Part shown: in pieces, positions 50,370 through 59,513 of the stretch
Numbering within the stretch: position 1 is the first letter of the stretch
How the letters are laid out: each line of letters begins with the position of its first letter
Source of the DNA: CBDAPI01 sp965248635
GTDB lineage: Bacteria > Acidobacteriota > UBA6911 > RPQK01 > CBDAPI01
Assembly (NCBI GenBank): GCA_965248635.1
Contig: OZ252114.1
Coordinates: 372,001-436,000, forward strand
DNA: 64,000 bases
Direction: 5' to 3'
Notes under the pieces: generated by a model
Databases searched by the model: none
What the model saw: the letters and a program-made list of their open reading frames with translations, nothing else
Told to the model about the DNA's origin: nothing
Position numbers and translations under genes: made by a program

Positions 50370-53102
50370 TCATCCCCTCAAAAGACGGGCCACAGATTCG
50401 CCTTCCCGCTCTCGCCTCTGCCGTCGCAGGAAGATCAGGATGCCAAGTATGAAAACCGGGATCGGCGGCAACAGGACCGCGAAAGTCTTGATGTTGCTCT
50501 GAATGCGGCGCAGCTGGGATTCCAGGCTCTCTCTGCTGGCATTGACTTTGGCTTCTTTCTCAGCCTCAATACTTGCCTTCAGCACCTCGAACTTCCGGGA
50601 CTCGGACTCCTGAATATTACGAGCCATGATCTGCTTCGTGCGATCATCCAGCTCAGGTCGACTCTGTACCTCCTCCACGCGCCGGTCCAGGTTCTTCTGA
50701 GCCTCCGCCAGGGCCCTCTGGGCATCCGCTTCGGCATCCTCCTCTTCCCGGATCCTGGTCTCGATGAACTCGCGGGTCTGGGCCTCAACCCGTTCCAGGG
50801 TTCGGTGCCGGACTCGCTTGTTGCGCAGCGACACAAAGCTTTCATCCCCGACCAGAATGTCCATTGCATTCAAGAAAAGGGTGACATTGTCGAAATTGAG
50901 ATTCTCAGGCCCCCGCTCTCGGATCTGAAAGAACTGCTCGGAAATAAAATCCAGATCGGCTATTACCACCAGACGGATCTCTTTCTGGGACTCGTCAGCG
51001 GCAACCGTTTCCTCAGGAGTCTCTTCCTTCTGCTCTTCGTCCTGCTCTTCGTCATTCTCCTCAGCAGGCGGGCTCCCCTTCGTCACCAGGGCGGCCAGTA
51101 CATAGTCGGAGCCGTCCGGGCGGTGGGGAAGATTTCGATTCAACGAGACCCCCAAAAAGCTGCGCTGAACCAGTTGGTGGTAGCTGAAACGGCCTGAAAC
51201 AAAACCCGACCGGATCAGCGGCTGGAACTCAAAATCACCTCCCATGACCGGCGAAACCGTCCCAGGATAGAGCATCACCAGTTCCTGGAGTTTCGCGGAG
51301 GCGTTGTTCTCCGCGTTAAAGGCATTCTCGTTCTCGTTGCCGCGCCCCACGAAGACAACTTCGGGGGGCAATTGCTCGAGATCGGGGTGTGGATTGTAGG
51401 TATCCCAGACAATGATGGATTTGTCCCAGCTCACCCCAAGTCCGCTCAGGAATCCCTGGATGTCACCCTTCTGCTTGGGAGGCGGTCCCTGATTCCGCAT
51501 GAACGGATTCTGGTTGGCCCCGGCCTCTTCAGAGGGAGCAAGACCCAGGTTGACGACGGGCATGGGATCGATGAGAAGAAGCGCCGGAATCCCTGATTCA
51601 ATGAACCCCCGGATCGTGTCTAATTCCTGCTGCGAAAGCGAGGACGGCAGAGCCACCATCAGGCCATCCAGATCCTCGGGCAGCTCCCCCGTGGGATTCA
51701 CCTGAACCACCTCGTACTGTTTCTTCAATTCGTCAACCACGGGCCAGGCCGGATTACTTCGAAAAGACTGGAAATCGAAGCCACCAAACAATTTAGCCTC
51801 GGTCGTCACGACGCCAATCTTCTTGCGTTCCGTATTGGCAACCACACGCAGACTGCGAGCCAGCTCGTATTCCACCGAGAGTCCCCGGTCCAGAAACGGA
51901 ATGACCTGCTCCTCCGCCCCACAGGTAAACGCCACCCCCATGAAAACATCCACAAAGCCCGCCCTGGCGCTGCTCACATTGGGCACTTGCGTGGGGGTGA
52001 TCGAGAACTTTTCACGGGCTTCGCGGGCTGCCTCTGAATAGGGAACTAACTCTTCGATTCTCACCTGAACAGTCGCCCCTCCCAGGGAGTCCAGCTGATG
52101 GAGTATGCCGAGCAGGTTGCTTCGGGTCTGAACGTAGACTTCAGGTACTTCCGGGCTCACGAATGCCTGAATGAAAACCGGCCGTTCGGCATCCAGACCT
52201 CGGACCAGCACCTTGGTCTCACCGCTCAACGAGTGGAGCCTCTCGGAGGTGGCGTCAACCCGGATGCCGACTCGAGCCACCAGGGTGGTTAGCGCCGCCA
52301 GTCCGATCGCCAGGGCAGCGGTACGAACTGCGTAGTGGCCCCAGGTTGGGTATCCCTCTGTGGTACGGGGCCAGTGACGACGATCTACCAGAAGGATATT
52401 GATAAAAAGACCCACAGCGACAACTGAGCAAAAGTACACAATCGCAGAGAAGCTGATGACGCCGTAAGCGAAGTCCTGGAAATAAGAGCTGATGGCGAGA
52501 GGCTCAACTGCTTCTGCCAGCGTGCTGCTGAGCAAGGAAGCCACCGGCTTTAAAAAAACCAGGAAAGCACACAAGAGCGCCCCCAGAATGAAGGCAATGG
52601 TGGCATTGGCTGTGAGCAGCGAAGCAATCATCCCCACGGCGATCAGTGCTCCGCCGGCAAACCAGTAGCCGATATAGTTGCTCACCATCATTCCCAGATC
52701 CGGGCTCCCCAGCCAGGCCAGAATCAGGACATGGCTGAAGGACAGAATCAGGGAGGCGGTGTAGATCCCCAGCACGGCCGCGTACTTGCCGCAAACCACT
52801 TCCAGACTGGTTGCGGGCAGGGTGAACAGCAGTTCGTCGGTAGCCTGCTTCCGCTCTTCGGACCAGACTCCCATGGTCAGAGCCGAGATGAAAAACACCA
52901 GTAGATAAGGAAACAGATTGTTCAATTGATCGAGGTTGGCCAGATTGTTGAGGAAAAAACGATCCTGCCAGAAAGCCGCGACTGCACTCAAGAAAATGAA
53001 GAGGGTAATAAACACATATCCGGTGGGATTCGTGAAGTACTTCCAGAGGTCTCGCCTCACAAGGGCTTTGATGAATCCGAAGTTCAGGTCTTTGAACATC
53101 AC
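50370..53102 (-). CDS. Fused ABC-2 permease (GldF-like) and GldG-like periplasmic protein
   Basis: 910 residues. Residues 1-~275 are an ABC-2 permease with six or more membrane helices (GYVFITLFIFLSAVAAFWQDRFF, LFPYLLVFFISALTMGVWSEERKQATDELLFTLPATS, NYIGYWFAGGALIAVGMIASLLT). From ~265 a GldG/ABC_transp_aux part begins with its own helix (RTAALAIGLAALTTLVARVGIRVDATSERLHSLSGETKVLVRGL) and a large periplasmic domain (VALPSSLSQQELDTIRGFIESGIPALLLIDPM). An acidic stretch (PAEENDEEQDEEQKEETPEE) lies near 690. The tail has a coiled coil and a last membrane helix (FAVLLPPIPVFILGILIFL). In Bacteroidetes gldF and gldG are separate genes. No other gliding genes are seen. Confidence 0.9.
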   Translation of the reverse strand: MMFKDLNFGFIKALVRRDLWKYFTNPTGYVFITLFIFLSAVAAFWQDRFFLNNLANLDQLNNLFPYLLVFFISALTMGVWSEERKQATDELLFTLPATSLEVVCGKYAAVLGIYTASLILSFSHVLILAWLGSPDLGMMVSNYIGYWFAGGALIAVGMIASLLTANATIAFILGALLCAFLVFLKPVASLLSSTLAEAVEPLAISSYFQDFAYGVISFSAIVYFCSVVAVGLFINILLVDRRHWPRTTEGYPTWGHYAVRTAALAIGLAALTTLVARVGIRVDATSERLHSLSGETKVLVRGLDAERPVFIQAFVSPEVPEVYVQTRSNLLGILHQLDSLGGATVQVRIEELVPYSEAAREAREKFSITPTQVPNVSSARAGFVDVFMGVAFTCGAEEQVIPFLDRGLSVEYELARSLRVVANTERKKIGVVTTEAKLFGGFDFQSFRSNPAWPVVDELKKQYEVVQVNPTGELPEDLDGLMVALPSSLSQQELDTIRGFIESGIPALLLIDPMPVVNLGLAPSEEAGANQNPFMRNQGPPPKQKGDIQGFLSGLGVSWDKSIIVWDTYNPHPDLEQLPPEVVFVGRGNENENAFNAENNASAKLQELVMLYPGTVSPVMGGDFEFQPLIRSGFVSGRFSYHQLVQRSFLGVSLNRNLPHRPDGSDYVLAALVTKGSPPAEENDEEQDEEQKEETPEETVAADESQKEIRLVVIADLDFISEQFFQIRERGPENLNFDNVTLFLNAMDILVGDESFVSLRNKRVRHRTLERVEAQTREFIETRIREEEDAEADAQRALAEAQKNLDRRVEEVQSRPELDDRTKQIMARNIQESESRKFEVLKASIEAEKEAKVNASRESLESQLRRIQSNIKTFAVLLPPIPVFILGILIFLRRQRREREGESVARLLRG

Positions 53103-53857
53103 GCCTCCTCTCCCGGGGTTGGGGCCACTTCAGTTTCCTGCTCAACTCCGGGACTCGGGTTCGTCAGGCGATAGAAGGGCTGCTCCAGGGAGCCATTCTC
53201 CTTGAGTTCTTCAGGTTTCCCATCGAAAACGAGCTTGCCCTCGTTGATCAGAAGCACGCGGTCGGCCACCGCATCCACTTCTTGCAGAATGTGGGTCGAA
53301 ATAAGAATCGTCTTGGTCCGCCCCAACTCCCGAATGTTGTCCCGGAAAATTCGAATCTGGTTGGGATCGAGCCCGGCAGTCGGCTCGTCCATGATCAGGA
53401 CTTCCGGGTTGTGCAGAAGAGCCTGGGCAAGCCCTACTCGCTGGCGATAGCCTCTTGACAGCTTGTCGATCGGCTTCTCCATGACTTCGCTCAGAGCACA
53501 GAGATGATTCACCCTGTCGATGGCCGCCTCCAGCTCGCTGTCGGCGAGCCCCCTGGCCTCACCAAAAAAGGTGAGCAGCTCCACTGGTGTCATATCCTGA
53601 TAGAGTGGGCCGTTCTCGGGAAGATATCCAAATTTGCGGGAGGCCTCGATCCTGCGCCGCTGGATGTCCAGACCCGCGATCTCCGCCCTTCCGCGGTTGG
53701 GCGAAAGGAACCCGGTCAAGACTTTCATAGTCGTCGATTTCCCGGCACCATTGGGGCCCAGAAAAGCAACGATCTGACCTTCTGGGATTGAAAAAGAGAT
53801 GTCCTGGATGGCCACGAAGTCGCCGTAGAACTTCGACAGACCATTGGCCTCAATCAT
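53099..53857 (-). CDS. ABC transporter ATP-binding protein (GldA-like)
   Basis: 252 residues from ATG 53857 (MIEANGLSKFYGDF); GTG/ATG starts 18-24 bases earlier are possible. Walker A LGPNGAGKSTTMKVLTGFL, Q-loop FGYLPENGPLYQDMTPVELL, signature KLSRGYRQRVGLAQALLHNPEVLIMDEPTAGLDPNQ (the signature is LSRGYRQR, the ABC-2 form) and the switch His ILISTHILQEVDAVADR. It drives the fused permease gene that follows with a 4-base overlap. The signature and the ENGPLY Q-loop place it with the GldA/NatA-type exporters. The substrate is unknown. Confidence 0.93.
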   Translation of the reverse strand: MIEANGLSKFYGDFVAIQDISFSIPEGQIVAFLGPNGAGKSTTMKVLTGFLSPNRGRAEIAGLDIQRRRIEASRKFGYLPENGPLYQDMTPVELLTFFGEARGLADSELEAAIDRVNHLCALSEVMEKPIDKLSRGYRQRVGLAQALLHNPEVLIMDEPTAGLDPNQIRIFRDNIRELGRTKTILISTHILQEVDAVADRVLLINEGKLVFDGKPEELKENGSLEQPFYRLTNPSPGVEQETEVAPTPGEEA

Positions 53858-53961
53858 GATTCTCGAAGATCTTCCCATCACTCGTCTTATCCTCCCGGAA
53901 ACAGTTCAGGATTTCGCTGCACTAACCGGACAACGGCAAGCAGCATCCACTTTCATAAGAC

Positions 53962-53982
53962 GATGCGGCAGGCAGCCGCATC
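53962..53982. other. Short perfect hairpin in the divergent spacer
   Basis: GATGCGGC and GCCGCATC are perfect 8-bp complements around AGGCA. It lies ~105 bases upstream of the ABC ATPase start, in the 336-bp spacer to the kinase gene. There is no T-run, so it is more likely an operator or RNA leader structure than a terminator. Nothing else convincing was seen in this spacer except a 27-codon ORF. Confidence 0.45.
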
Positions 53983-54113
53983 CTGTTTCCCGACACCTGT
54001 TAATACGATTCCGTTGTACAGGGGTTCCAGAGACGTTTCAACAAACCTGTTCTTCCTTTTGAAGTTGATCAATATAACGAAGAAGGCACCTCCATGGGAA
54101 GCCCTCGTTCATA

Positions 54114-54197
54114 ATGGCCTACACGAGAGAGCCGGTCACAGGCGAACTGTACACGATCCGTAAGGGCGACTATTCTTTGTGGCCGGCGAGAAGATGA
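54114..54197 (+). CDS. 27-codon ORF overlapping the kinase start
   Basis: ATG 54114 reads MAYTREPVTGELYTIRK and ends with a TGA that overlaps the kinase ATG as ATGA. There is no Shine-Dalgarno. The overlap is what a coupled leader cistron would show, but chance or a remnant of a longer gene is equally possible. Confidence 0.25.
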   Translation: MAYTREPVTGELYTIRKGDYSLWPARR

Positions 54198-55270
54198 GTC
54201 ACGACAACATCGCAACTCAATTCGAGATCCAGGGCGAGCTGGCATCCATCATCCCTTTCCCAATGGGCCACATCCACGACTCTTTTGTGAGCACCTGGCA
54301 GACCCCCGATGGCCTCGTGCGTTACCTTCACCAGCGACTCAACCAGAATGTGTTCTCCGACATTGCCGCTCTCATGAGGAACATCCGACATGTCACAGAG
54401 CCTCTGAGACTCCACCCCGCTGCCGGAGAAAAGCTGGTCAGCCTGATCCCGGCCGGAAACGGGGACGACACCTGGATCGATGGCGACGGGGCTCACTGGC
54501 GGACGTTCAGTTACATCGAGAACACTGAGGTCTTCAACCTCTGCCCCGACGCTGGACACGCCTTCGAAGCCGGTCGCATCTTTGCCAGCTTCGTAGCTCG
54601 GCTCAAGGATCTTCGGCCGGCCAGCCTGGCAACCACGATCCCCGACTTTTTCGACACTCCCGCCAGGGTGCGGCAATTGGAAAAGGCGATCGCGAGAAAC
54701 CGATCCGGAAAACTGAACCAGGCTGCGAAAGAAGTCGATTTTGTCCTGCAGCGAGAGGCCTTCTGTTCCATCATTGCCGCTCCGCTCGAACACAACCGGC
54801 TGCCTGAGCGGGTGATTCACTTCGATCCCAAGATCAACAACGTACTGTTCGATTGGGACACCGGGAAGGCGGTCTGCGTGGTGGACCTGGATACCTGCAT
54901 GCCGGGTTCTCTTCTCTATGACTTCGGCGACCTGGTGAGGACGGCCGGAATGGACACCGTTGAGGACGAGCCGGATACCTCCCGGATCCGGTTGAACCTG
55001 GACCTGTACGAGGCTCTCCTGAAAGGTTACGTAGAGTGTCTGGGGCAGCACATGACCCCCCTTGAAGTGCGGTTGCTGGCGCAGGCGCCCAGACTGGCAA
55101 CCCTGACCATCGGAATGCGATTCCTGGCTGACTATATTGGTGGGGACACTTACTTCAAGGTGGAACATCCCGAGCACAACCTGCAGCGCGCCCGCGCCCA
55201 GTTCGCACTGCTTCGAAGCATGGAAGAACTGGAATCCGAGATGGAGAGAATTGTTTCCTTTTTGATTTGA
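54194..55270 (+). CDS. APH/NahK-like small-molecule kinase
   Basis: 358 residues from ATG 54194. A phosphotransferase-fold protein with PMGHIHDSFVSTW in place of the glycine loop, the catalytic segment VIHFDPKINNVLFDW (HxDxxxxN type, Asp base and Asn metal ligand) and the metal Asp in CVVDLDTCMPGSLLYDFGDLVR. The layout resembles N-acetylhexosamine 1-kinases and related sugar kinases of the aminoglycoside-phosphotransferase superfamily. An MFS permease starts 8 bases later, suggesting uptake plus phosphorylation of the same compound. The substrate is inferred only from this pairing. Confidence 0.85.
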   Translation: MSHDNIATQFEIQGELASIIPFPMGHIHDSFVSTWQTPDGLVRYLHQRLNQNVFSDIAALMRNIRHVTEPLRLHPAAGEKLVSLIPAGNGDDTWIDGDGAHWRTFSYIENTEVFNLCPDAGHAFEAGRIFASFVARLKDLRPASLATTIPDFFDTPARVRQLEKAIARNRSGKLNQAAKEVDFVLQREAFCSIIAAPLEHNRLPERVIHFDPKINNVLFDWDTGKAVCVVDLDTCMPGSLLYDFGDLVRTAGMDTVEDEPDTSRIRLNLDLYEALLKGYVECLGQHMTPLEVRLLAQAPRLATLTIGMRFLADYIGGDTYFKVEHPEHNLQRARAQFALLRSMEELESEMERIVSFLI

Positions 55271-55278
55271 CCGGACCG

Positions 55279-56472
55279 ATGAGTTTGAGATCACGACTAA
55301 GTGCGATGATGTTTCTGGAGTACGCGGTCTGGGGTGCCTGGACCACGGTGGGGGCGGTCTATTTCCAGTCACTCGGATTCAGCGACACGATGATCAGCTG
55401 GCTTTTCGCAGCTCTCTGGCTAGCCTGCATTGTTTCTCCTTTCATCGGGGGCCAGATTGCTGATCGATATCTCCCCACGCAGTACTTCCTGGCTGGAGCC
55501 CACCTGATCGGAGCGGTGCTGCTGTTTCTGATGGGAGGGGAGCGGTCCTTTGGGACCATGCTGATCTGGATGGCGGTCTACTGCCTCTTTTACGCCCCGA
55601 CACTGGCCCTCACCAACTCTCTCTGCTTTCACCACCTCAAGAACGTCAACCAGGAATTCGGTCGGATTCGAGTGTGGGGAACGATCGGCTGGATTGCGGC
55701 TGGCTGGATTCTGAGCGGCTGGCGCTCGGCCTTCGATTTTCAGGTCCTCGGCGATCTTTTTTACGTTGCAGCGGCCGGTTCGCTGCTGCTCGGCTTACTT
55801 TCCTTCCGTCTTCCGCACACTCCACCTCGCAAGGAGGCCCCCAATCCGCTGGCTTTCCTGGAGGCCATCCGGCTGCTCAAGGACAGGAACTTTGCCGTCT
55901 TCATGGCCATTGCCTTCGTCGTGACCACTGAGCTGCAGTTCTACTACATCCCCACATCGATCTTTCTTCAGGACCTTGGCGTTTCGAGCCAGTCGGTTCC
56001 GGCCGTCATGACACTGGCGCAAATCGCCGAAATCTTTGCGATGTGGTTTCTTCTGCCCCGGTTTCTGGGGACCATCGGCATTCGCTGGTGCCTGGCTCTG
56101 GGAGTCATTGCCTGGCCGCTTCGATATGTGATTTTCGCCCTTGGTGAACCTCTCTGGATGGTGATCGCCTCTCTAGCTTTTCACGGGATCGGTTTCACTT
56201 TCTTTTTCGTTACTTCTCAGATCTATGTCGACAACGTGGCCAAAACCGACATCCGGGCCAGCGCCCAAAGCCTGCTGACTCTGGTCACGCTGGGAATCGG
56301 TAACTATCTGGGGACCATGTTTTACGGATTCATCAAGGTTTATCTTACTCACGAGGGCGTGACCGACTGGAGTACCCTCTTCCTGGTGCCCTGCTTTTTA
56401 ACCGGGGGCTGTGCCATCACCTTCCTGCTGCTCTTGCGACCCACCCGGCAGCAGCTTCATGAGTCGGCTTAG
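55279..56472 (+). CDS. MFS permease, nucleoside:H+ symporter (XapB/NupG-like)
   Basis: 397 residues from ATG 55279, with 12 predicted helices. The N-terminal LSAMMFLEYAVWGAWTTVGAVYFQSLGFS and the NSLCFHHLKNVNQEFGRIRVWGTIGWIAAGWIL block are marks of the nucleoside:H+ symporter family (Nuc_H_symport), and SQIYVDNVAKTDIRASAQSLLTLVTLGIGNYLG is the late signature. Many Acidobacteria and Bacteroidetes members of this family move sugars or other hydroxylated compounds, so the substrate is open. It forms a pair with the upstream kinase. Confidence 0.88.
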   Translation: MSLRSRLSAMMFLEYAVWGAWTTVGAVYFQSLGFSDTMISWLFAALWLACIVSPFIGGQIADRYLPTQYFLAGAHLIGAVLLFLMGGERSFGTMLIWMAVYCLFYAPTLALTNSLCFHHLKNVNQEFGRIRVWGTIGWIAAGWILSGWRSAFDFQVLGDLFYVAAAGSLLLGLLSFRLPHTPPRKEAPNPLAFLEAIRLLKDRNFAVFMAIAFVVTTELQFYYIPTSIFLQDLGVSSQSVPAVMTLAQIAEIFAMWFLLPRFLGTIGIRWCLALGVIAWPLRYVIFALGEPLWMVIASLAFHGIGFTFFFVTSQIYVDNVAKTDIRASAQSLLTLVTLGIGNYLGTMFYGFIKVYLTHEGVTDWSTLFLVPCFLTGGCAITFLLLLRPTRQQLHESA

Positions 56473-56521
56473 GGCTCGCTGACGCTTGGGAGGTTTTTCA
56501 AATGAGTGTGACCAGTACACG

Positions 56522-56590
56522 TCCAACAGAACCGCGGGCTCCAGGCCGCGGCTGCCGCCCAGCCCTCGCTGCGCTTCGGGTTCTGTTGGA
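56522..56590. repeat. Palindromic repeat containing dispersed repeat copy 2
   Basis: Arms TCCAACAGAACC (56522-56533) and GGTTCTGTTGGA (56579-56590) are perfect 12-bp complements around ~45 bases of GC-rich DNA. Bases 56544-56589 (GGCCGCGGCT then CAGCCCTCGCTGCGCTTCGG) match the element at 27031-27075. It lies in the 307-bp gap between the MFS gene and the altronate dehydratase-like gene. The rest of the gap holds a few heptamer-like repeats (TGGTTTC, and ACAGTCA-CGGCCCA twice). Confidence 0.7.
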
Positions 56591-56779
56591 TACCAAGTGA
56601 CCGAGGGAGATGATTAGGGCCACCGCGGGCGCCACAGGGTGGGCCGGGGCCTCGGGAGGAAGCCGGATCACTGACGAGTCCCCACGTTCCTGGTTTCTGG
56701 TTTCACGTTCTACAGTCAGCGGCCCAACAGTCAACGGCCCACTTGAACTGGGGTCCTGAATGGTCGATTATCGTCAACC

Positions 56780-59461
56780 ATGACATTCCGTTTCAAGGAA
56801 GCCGCGCGGATTCCGCTGCCCGGCGACAATTGTGCAATCGCTACCCGTGGTCTGGAGGCCGGAACCCGGCTGACGAAGAACGATGAGACGCTGCACATTG
56901 CCTCTGCGATTCTGATTGGCCACCGCTTTGCTCTTGAGAGCATCGCCCAGGGACAGCCCCTGCTTTCCTGGGGCCTGCCCTTTGGTTATGCCACCCGGGA
57001 TATCCGCCCCGGGGAATACATTTTCAATCCGGGTATGGCGCAGGAAATGTCCTATCGGGAACTGGACTACCCGGTCTCCGAACCCAATTTTCGAAATGAG
57101 ATACGACCCTTCCGACTCGACCCCGTCGCCTTCCAGCCCGCACCACAGGTGGAGAGATACGCACAGCCCGGGACGTTCCAGGGCTTCAAACGATCCGGAA
57201 CGCGGGGAGTCGGCACTCGCAACTACATCGTGATCCTGGCCGCCAATTCACGAACGTCCAGCTTTGCTGGACTCCTGGACAGGAAGCTGAAACCCGAGCT
57301 CGCGGGCTGCCAGAATGTAAGTGGTGTGGTTGCAGTCTCTCACACCGAAGGTGGAGCTGATCTGGAGCCCAACAATCGGGAACTGGTACTGCGGACCCTG
57401 GCCGGTTTCATCGTCCACCCCAATGTTGGGGCGGTGCTGATCGTTGATTCTTCCGACAGCACCCTCACGAACCGGATGCTCCAGGATTACCTGAACCAAC
57501 ACAAATACCCGACTGCCGGCCTGATCCATCACTTCCACACACTGGAAAGAGATGTTGAACGGGAACTGGAGTCTTGCCGCGAAACGATTCGGCCATGGAT
57601 CCCGCAAGTGAATCAGTTCCAGAGATCCCGGCAACCTCTCTCGGAACTCAAGGTGGCTCTGCAGTGTGGCGGATCGGACGCCTTTTCGGGGGTCAGTGCC
57701 AATCCCCTGGCTTCCTGGGTGGCCAGGGAGATCATTCGAAATGGCGGAGCCGCCAATCATGCCGAAACCGACGAACTGATTGGCGCCGAGCCTTACATGC
57801 TACTGAAGGTCCGCTCCCTTGAGGTGGCTCAGAACTTTCTCAGCAAGATCGAGCGTTTCAAGGAAATGTCCTCCTGGCACGGCGTCACGGCCGAGGGAAA
57901 CCCCTCGGGAGGAAACAAGCTGCGGGGCCTCTACAACATTGCTCTCAAGTCAATCGGGGCCGGCATGAAGCGACATCCCGACGTACGGCTGGATGAGGTT
58001 CTCGAGTACTCCCAGCAAATTCCGGGGCCCGGCTTCTATTTCATGGACAGCCCCGGGAATGACCTGGAGAGCGTGGCCGGCCAGGTGGCCTCGGGAGCGA
58101 ATCTCGTTTTTTTTACGACCGGTAACGGGTCAGTGACCAACTTCCCTTTTGTGCCGACCATCAAGATGGTGACAACCACCGAACGGTACGAGCTGCTGAG
58201 CGATGAGATGGATGTCAACGCGGGGGAGTACCTGGACGGCGTCTCCATGGATGACCTGGGTCAGCACACCTTTGAACTGACCGGTTCCGTCGCCTCCGGG
58301 AAACTCACCAAGGGAGAGACGGCCGGACATTATCAGGTCTCCATCTGGCGCGACTGGAGACAGCGCGATTTATCCGAGCTGCAGGTTCTTCGATCACAGC
58401 CGCCGCCCTCGGGGAAACCACTGATGGTCCGATCATCGCGCTCTCCGGGCTCCCTCCGGTTTCGAGCGATCAACACACCCCTCGGCCCTGCTGCCGACCA
58501 GGTGGGTCTGATTCTCCCGACCAGCCTGTGCGCCGGCCAGGTTTCTCTTCTCATCGCCCGCCAACTGAGCCAGGAGTTCGGCCAGGGGACCCTGTCCCGA
58601 ATCGTAGCGCTGCCTCACTCCGAGGGTTGTGGATACATCTCCGGCGGCTCCCGGGACCTCTTTCTGGACACACTGGTTGGTTACCTGACCCATCCACTGG
58701 TTGGCGAAGCGCTACTACTGGAGCACGGCTGTGACAAGATCCACAACGGCGTGGTTCGGTCCAGACTGCTGGAAGACGGAATCGATCCGGCCCGGTTCGG
58801 GACCGCCAGTATTCAACTCGACGGCGGGCTGGAGCGAGTCACCGAGAAGGTGATCGACTGGTTCCGATCCAGGAGCGGGCGGGGCCGCCAGGTGTCTCGG
58901 CAGGACGCAGGAGTCGGTGATCTGACCATTGGTATCCTTTCTTCCCGGCCCATCAGCCAGCAGGCAGGGACGACTCTCTCTGAACTGACCCAGCGGATAG
59001 TTGAACAGGGTGCCACCTTGATCCTGCCCGAAGGCGATCCCCTGCTCGAGCTCTTGCTGGAGAGTGGGATCCTGGAGTCAAAACCGGACCCAACCCTTGC
59101 CTACGGGGGAACCGCAAAGCATGCCGGTCTTCACGTCATGGCCAATCCCGGGCGACACCGGGTGGAAGCGCTCACAGGAATGTCAGCCTGCGGCTGCAGC
59201 CTCATCGTAGGATACGAAGGTTGCCGGCCCCAGGCCGGCCATCCCCTGGTTCCGGTACTGAGAATCAGTGCCGAGCCCCGGGCAGCCAAAAGCTCGGGCA
59301 GCGATCTGGATCTGGTTTGGGAGGGGGATCCGAAGAGCTGGGACGACCAGATCACGCAATTGATCGTGCGAACTGCCTCAGGGGAATATGTGGTGAGGTC
59401 AATGCAGACCGGCCACACAGATGTCCAGTTCACGCGCGGCCTGCTCGGGTTCTCGGTCTGA
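56780..59461 (+). CDS. Altronate dehydratase (UxaA)-like protein with a duplicated module
   Basis: 893 residues against ~500 for UxaA. Residues 1-~95 are a SAF-type N-domain (PLPGDNCAIATRGLEAGTRL). From ~140 to ~530 a GD_AH_C module follows (GVGTRNYIVILAANSRTS, LAGFIVHPNVGAVLIVDSSDS, GNKLRGLYNIALKSIGAG, GPGFYFMDSPGNDLESVAGQVASGANLVFFTTGNGS). A second partial module begins near 580 (GLILPTSLCAGQVSLLIA, ALPHSEGCGYISGG, LTHPLVGEALLLEHGCDKIHNG). The first module has lost the usual Cys (HTEGGAD for HxxGC; VDSSDS for the GxxCE site), while the second keeps them. Sugar-acid dehydration is the family role; this variant's substrate is unknown. Confidence 0.82.
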   Translation: MTFRFKEAARIPLPGDNCAIATRGLEAGTRLTKNDETLHIASAILIGHRFALESIAQGQPLLSWGLPFGYATRDIRPGEYIFNPGMAQEMSYRELDYPVSEPNFRNEIRPFRLDPVAFQPAPQVERYAQPGTFQGFKRSGTRGVGTRNYIVILAANSRTSSFAGLLDRKLKPELAGCQNVSGVVAVSHTEGGADLEPNNRELVLRTLAGFIVHPNVGAVLIVDSSDSTLTNRMLQDYLNQHKYPTAGLIHHFHTLERDVERELESCRETIRPWIPQVNQFQRSRQPLSELKVALQCGGSDAFSGVSANPLASWVAREIIRNGGAANHAETDELIGAEPYMLLKVRSLEVAQNFLSKIERFKEMSSWHGVTAEGNPSGGNKLRGLYNIALKSIGAGMKRHPDVRLDEVLEYSQQIPGPGFYFMDSPGNDLESVAGQVASGANLVFFTTGNGSVTNFPFVPTIKMVTTTERYELLSDEMDVNAGEYLDGVSMDDLGQHTFELTGSVASGKLTKGETAGHYQVSIWRDWRQRDLSELQVLRSQPPPSGKPLMVRSSRSPGSLRFRAINTPLGPAADQVGLILPTSLCAGQVSLLIARQLSQEFGQGTLSRIVALPHSEGCGYISGGSRDLFLDTLVGYLTHPLVGEALLLEHGCDKIHNGVVRSRLLEDGIDPARFGTASIQLDGGLERVTEKVIDWFRSRSGRGRQVSRQDAGVGDLTIGILSSRPISQQAGTTLSELTQRIVEQGATLILPEGDPLLELLLESGILESKPDPTLAYGGTAKHAGLHVMANPGRHRVEALTGMSACGCSLIVGYEGCRPQAGHPLVPVLRISAEPRAAKSSGSDLDLVWEGDPKSWDDQITQLIVRTASGEYVVRSMQTGHTDVQFTRGLLGFSV

Positions 59462-59513
59462 ATACTCAGTGGAAGGCCAACTCCGGCGCGCTATCCAGTG
59501 AGGAAACCAGAGG

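Noticed and set aside
54170..55372. 400-codon minus-strand ORF
   Set aside because: Fully antisense to the APH-like kinase, whose catalytic motif is clear; the ORF product has no recognisable feature.
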